Shown here: in pieces, positions 60,841 to 64,000 of the stretch
Numbering within the stretch: the stretch's first letter is position 1
Layout: the number at the start of each line of letters is the position of its first letter
Source: DATJFQ01 sp035492775
GTDB taxonomy: Bacteria; Acidobacteriota; Vicinamibacteria; Vicinamibacterales; 2-12-FULL-66-21
Reading direction: 5' to 3'
Length of the DNA stretch: 64,000 nucleotides
Assembly (NCBI GenBank): GCA_035492775.1
Contig: DATJIW010000080.1
Coordinates: 1-64,000 of the forward strand
Position numbers and translations under genes: made by a program
Notes under the pieces: model-generated
What the model was told of the DNA's origin: nothing
The model's input: the letters and a program-made list of their open reading frames with translations, nothing else
The model's database searches: none

Positions 60841-62300
60841 GCGACTGGAATCGTGTCGCAGCGCTCTTCGAGGCGCTGTCGCAGCTCGATTCGTCTGCGC
60901 GCGCTACCGAACTCGCGCGCCAGGAGGACGTCGACCCCGCCGTCGCGGCGGAGGTGCGCTCGCTGCTCGCCGCTCAGGATCGCGCCGGAACGTTTCTGCA
61001 GTCCCCGGTGTGGGCGGATCGTCCGGATCTACTCGACGAGGAGGATGCGCCTCTTTGCGGATCGACGATCGGTCCGTACCACGTTCGCAGCGTTGTCGGC
61101 CGCGGCGGGATGGGGGTCGTCTACGCGGCGGAGGATACGCGGCTCGGGCGGGTCGTAGCGCTCAAGGCGCTGCCTCCGCACGTGAGCAGCGATGCGGCCG
61201 CTCGCGATCGCCTGGCCCGCGAAGCTCGCGCCGCCGCTCTGCTTGCGCATCCCGGCATCGCTACCGTCTACGCGCTCGAAGAAATCGACGGGCAGCTGTT
61301 CATCGCGTCGGAACTCGTGCACGGCAGAACGCTGCGCGCGGAGCTGGCTGAGGGTCCGCTCGCGGCCGAAGTGTTACTGGACACGCTCGCGCAGATAGCC
61401 GCGGCGCTGGATGCGGCCCACCGCCAGGGGATCGTGCACCGGGACCTCAAGCCGGAGAACGTCCTGCGCGACGCTTCAGGCCGTATCACGATCGTCGACT
61501 TCGGGCTCGCGCGGCCGGTGGCACCGACGATGCCCGGCCTCACGGCCGCCGGAGCATCCGTCGGCACTCCGGGTTACATGGCGCCCGAACAGCTGAGGGG
61601 CCAGGCAGTGGACGCGCGCGCCGATGTGTTCGCGTTCGGAGTGATGGCGTTCGAGCTTGCGAGCGGCAGCCATCCGTTCGGGCGCGGCGATCAGGCGTCG
61701 CTGCTCGAACGTGCCGTCGCCGACACGCCGCTCAGCCTGGACGTGGTGCCGCCGCCGCTCGGCCCGCTCATCCGGCGCTGTCTGCGCCCTGACCCGCTCG
61801 ACCGCTACCAGTCGGCTGGCGCCATCGTTGCGGCGCTTGCCGCCGCGCGCGTACCGGAGTCAGAGCGCGGAACGGCCACGACGGCGGTGTCCGACGCGCC
61901 GACGCGTGCGTGGTGGTGGCAGTTCCATCAGGTCGCCGTCGCTGCACTCACGGTACTCGCCGTGACCCTGATAGGCCTGAAGCACAGCTGGCTGGGATCC
62001 TGGGGGGCCGGCGCCTTCGTCGCGATACTGATCGGCGCGACGGTTTCGGTCACGCTCCGCCTGCATCTCGTGTTCACCTCCATCGTGCATCCGTCTGCCC
62101 TTGGCAGCCTCCGGCGCCGCTCGCTCGCCGCCGCTGTTGCGGCCGAGGGGCTGGTCATCGCCGTCATCGCGGCCGCCTGCGCGGTGCTCGTAACGACCCA
62201 CCTCATTCTCGCTGTGTGGCTGATCGTGACCGACCTCGTTCTGCTGCTCTCGATGCTCGTCATCGAGCCGGCCACGACGCGCGCGGCGTTTGACGCGTAG
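60837..62300 (+). CDS. Transmembrane Ser/Thr protein kinase (Hanks type)
   Basis: 487 aa. N-terminal ~75 residues are a helical region common in ECF-linked kinases (LFEALSQLDSSARATELAR). The kinase domain has GRGGMGVV, the Lys in VALKAL, HRDLKPENVL, DFGLARP, GYMAPEQLRG and DVFAFGVM. After it come about four membrane helices (VAVAALTVLAVTLIGL, FVAILIGATVSVTL, VIAVIAAACAVLVTT, LIVTDLVLLLSMLVI), instead of a PASTA or TPR tail. GTG 60837 overlaps the sigma-factor stop. It probably phosphorylates the sigma factor or its partner. Confidence 0.93.
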   Translation: MSDWNRVAALFEALSQLDSSARATELARQEDVDPAVAAEVRSLLAAQDRAGTFLQSPVWADRPDLLDEEDAPLCGSTIGPYHVRSVVGRGGMGVVYAAEDTRLGRVVALKALPPHVSSDAAARDRLAREARAAALLAHPGIATVYALEEIDGQLFIASELVHGRTLRAELAEGPLAAEVLLDTLAQIAAALDAAHRQGIVHRDLKPENVLRDASGRITIVDFGLARPVAPTMPGLTAAGASVGTPGYMAPEQLRGQAVDARADVFAFGVMAFELASGSHPFGRGDQASLLERAVADTPLSLDVVPPPLGPLIRRCLRPDPLDRYQSAGAIVAALAAARVPESERGTATTAVSDAPTRAWWWQFHQVAVAALTVLAVTLIGLKHSWLGSWGAGAFVAILIGATVSVTLRLHLVFTSIVHPSALGSLRRRSLAAAVAAEGLVIAVIAAACAVLVTTHLILAVWLIVTDLVLLLSMLVIEPATTRAAFDA

Positions 62301-62376
62301 TCCGTCAGCCTTGCCGTTCGCGCGACGCGGCAGGGCTTGTCAGGCGCGCGCGATTCCGACAGGATCAGTGGTTGGA

Positions 62377-64000
62377 ATGAGCGAGACTCCAGAGAGGGTC
62401 GCCGCCGTCGAGGGCTCCGACCTGGTCGACCAGCTCAGGCGGCGTGAGCGGCAATTCCGCGAGTCGCAGCAGATCGCGCGCGTCGGCTCCTGGGAATGGG
62501 ATCTCGAAGCGGATCGCATCGAGTGGTCCGACGAGCTGTTCCGCCTCTGGTCTCTCGATCCCGCGGCGTCCTTCTCATACGCGGACTACATCAACCGGGT
62601 GCATCCCGACGACCGCGACTACATCCAGGACGTCATCTCGCGCGCGGTACAGTTCGGCGGGACGTACAGCGTCGAGCATCGCATCCTGCTCCCCAGCGGC
62701 GAGCAGCGGTGGATTCACGGCCGCGGCGAAGTCATCAAGAACGCCGCCGGACAAGCCGTGCACCTGCGCGGCACCGCGCAGGATGTCACCGATCGCGTGC
62801 TTGCGGAAGATCGGGCCCGCGCGCTGTACCGGGAGCAGCTCGCACGCGGGCGCGCGCAGAACGAACGCGAGCGCTTCTATCGGCTGCTGAACGCGGCACC
62901 AGCGCTGATCGCGGTGGTGAGGGGACCGGACTACGTGCTCGACTTCGTGAACGACCGTTTCCGCGAGGCGGTCGGGCAGGGATCAATCGTCGGCCGCCCG
63001 CTCCGCGACGCGTTTCCCGCCAGCCGCAATGACGTGATCGGACTCGTCGACAAGGTCTACGCGACGGGCGAACGGCAGACGAGCACCGAGGTCCCTTCGG
63101 CGGCCACGCCAGACGGTCAACCGTCCGCGGTTGACACGACGTACTTCGACTTCGTCTGCGAGCCGCTTACAAGCGAGGGGGGCGAGGTCGACGGCGTCAT
63201 GATCCATGCCGTCGATGTGACCGACCACGTCGCCGCGCGCGCCCGCGAACGGGAAATACGACAGGCACTCGAGGAGAGCGAAACCCGGTACCGCAGGCGC
63301 GCTGAAGAATTGACGCGCCTCACCGCGAGCCTCGAGCGCACCAATCGCGAACTCGACGCGTTCGCCTACGCGGCGTCGCACGACCTCCGCGCGCCGCTGC
63401 GCGGCATTGCCAACCTCGCACAGTGGATTGAAGAAGACGTCTCCGACAAGCTGACGGACGACTCCCGGCAGATGCTCCAGATGATGCGGGGCCGCATGCA
63501 CCGGATGGAGGCGCTCATCGACGGCATTCTGCAGTACTCCCGTGCCGGCCGCCACCACGACGCACCGGGGAACATCGACCTCGGCGCGCTGCTGAGGGAC
63601 GTCATCGATTTGCTGGCGCCGACTCACGGGACTGTCGCGATTGTGTCCGACATGCCCGTCGTCTTCGCCGAACGGGTGCCGCTGCAGCAGGTGTTCCAGA
63701 ATCTGATCGGGAACGCGCTGAAACATGGCGGTGAGGACGTGCGCGTGGAAATCTCGGCGCACGACGCGGGGAACTGCTGGGAGTTCCGGGTCAGCGACAA
63801 CGGTCCGGGAATTCCGCCGGAGTACCACCGCCGCATCTGGGACATCTTCCAGACGCTGCAGCCCCGCGACGAAGTCGAAGGCACGGGCATCGGCCTCGCG
63901 CTGGTCAAGAAGTTCGTGGAGACGCAAGGCGGACACGTCAACGTCGACTCGTCGCCAGGGAAAGGCGCGACGTTTACCGTGTCGTGGCCAAAACAGACGC
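62377..64000 (+). CDS. PAS-domain sensor histidine kinase (3' truncated by window end)
   Basis: 541 codons are open without a stop to the window edge. Two PAS-like modules come first: residues ~30-140 (IARVGSWEWDLEADRIEWS, HRILLPSGEQRWIHGRGEV) and ~165-290. A short coiled coil leads to the HisKA domain YAASHDLRAPLRG (His335). The ATPase domain shows FQNLIGNALKHGG (N box), VSDNGPGIP (G1) and GTGIGLALVKKF (G2), and the last visible residues are in GATFTVSWP, so only a short C-terminus or a receiver is missing. No membrane segments, so a soluble sensor. ATG 62377 follows GGA closely; GTG 62368 is an alternative. Confidence 0.92.
   Translation, partial: MSETPERVAAVEGSDLVDQLRRRERQFRESQQIARVGSWEWDLEADRIEWSDELFRLWSLDPAASFSYADYINRVHPDDRDYIQDVISRAVQFGGTYSVEHRILLPSGEQRWIHGRGEVIKNAAGQAVHLRGTAQDVTDRVLAEDRARALYREQLARGRAQNERERFYRLLNAAPALIAVVRGPDYVLDFVNDRFREAVGQGSIVGRPLRDAFPASRNDVIGLVDKVYATGERQTSTEVPSAATPDGQPSAVDTTYFDFVCEPLTSEGGEVDGVMIHAVDVTDHVAARAREREIRQALEESETRYRRRAEELTRLTASLERTNRELDAFAYAASHDLRAPLRGIANLAQWIEEDVSDKLTDDSRQMLQMMRGRMHRMEALIDGILQYSRAGRHHDAPGNIDLGALLRDVIDLLAPTHGTVAIVSDMPVVFAERVPLQQVFQNLIGNALKHGGEDVRVEISAHDAGNCWEFRVSDNGPGIPPEYHRRIWDIFQTLQPRDEVEGTGIGLALVKKFVETQGGHVNVDSSPGKGATFTVSWPKQT

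Noticed and set aside
1..64000. tRNA, rRNA, transposase or phage genes
   Set aside because: I looked in all gaps and found no cloverleaf-like sequence, rRNA segment, transposase motif or phage structural gene.

Overview
The window is a GC-rich (roughly two-thirds G+C), gene-dense bacterial chromosome segment. It most resembles an acidobacterium, probably of the Vicinamibacteria type. The supporting genes are a PadR regulator coupled to a duplicated MacB/FtsX-type permease with an N-terminal prefix domain, a TonB-dependent receptor with a carboxypeptidase-regulatory-like N-terminus, an ECF sigma factor followed by a transmembrane Ser/Thr kinase, a BlaI/BlaR1-type pair, a MerR-TPR fusion, and heptad arrays between genes. 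This placement is an inference from gene content. I see no rRNA, tRNA, CRISPR array, insertion sequence or phage gene.

Layout. 1-5801: C-terminal end of a secreted subtilase with a repetitive ILVWG tail, then an operon of a membrane HD-GYP/GAF/GGDEF-like protein and a TPR-sigma54 activator. Positions ~205-4435 are clearly poorer in GC than the rest, with both edges inside genes. 5955-8965: PadR plus ADOP-type permease. 8975-11951: a DapB-N-like dehydrogenase, a response regulator with HD-GYP, and NadE. 12074-14707: exported M14 peptidase. 14716-17949: transketolase and a DUF255 protein (minus strand). 17998-22074: a tight run of DUF4149 protein, GAF protein, NAD-type isocitrate dehydrogenase, PlsB-like acyltransferase and proline dehydrogenase. 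22263-26694: a small Cys protein behind a sigma54-like promoter, an M20 peptidase, an SDR, a CCA-adding enzyme and a beta-barrel-like protein. 26806-28601: dienelactone hydrolase and epimerase. 28633-33067: an adenylating ligase-ACP-acyltransferase fusion, IF-1, a DEAD-box helicase and a small Cys protein. 33194-40737: MerR-TPR, glucokinase, TonB receptor, lipoprotein sulfatase-TPR and a small membrane protein. 40819-46935: FGGY kinase, PBP1, Pcs-like transferase and FtsH. 47067-53179: small coiled-coil protein and an Lhr / Nei2-like / VKOR operon. 53205-56549: lipoprotein, FdhD, heme-binding protein and a secreted protein. 56629-59665: BlaR1-like and BlaI. 59756-64000: cyclophilin, ECF sigma, Ser/Thr kinase and the start of a PAS histidine kinase that runs off the window.

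How it works together. Much of the window is signalling (two HD-GYP proteins, a sigma54 activator, an ECF/kinase/histidine-kinase run and BlaI/BlaR1) next to envelope functions (PBP1, phospholipid acyltransferases, a CDP-alcohol transferase, a TonB receptor, lipoproteins). Many genes overlap by ATGA or GTGA. Several starts lack a Shine-Dalgarno sequence and have a -10-like hexamer 5-9 bases upstream, which suggests leaderless transcripts.

No gene-free stretch exceeds 300 bases. The longest are 55353-55565 (a -10 element and a Shine-Dalgarno site, otherwise nothing seen), 22075-22262 (sigma54-like promoter), 40350-40521 (nothing recognised) and 5802-5954 (a hairpin followed by a pyrimidine-rich tract).
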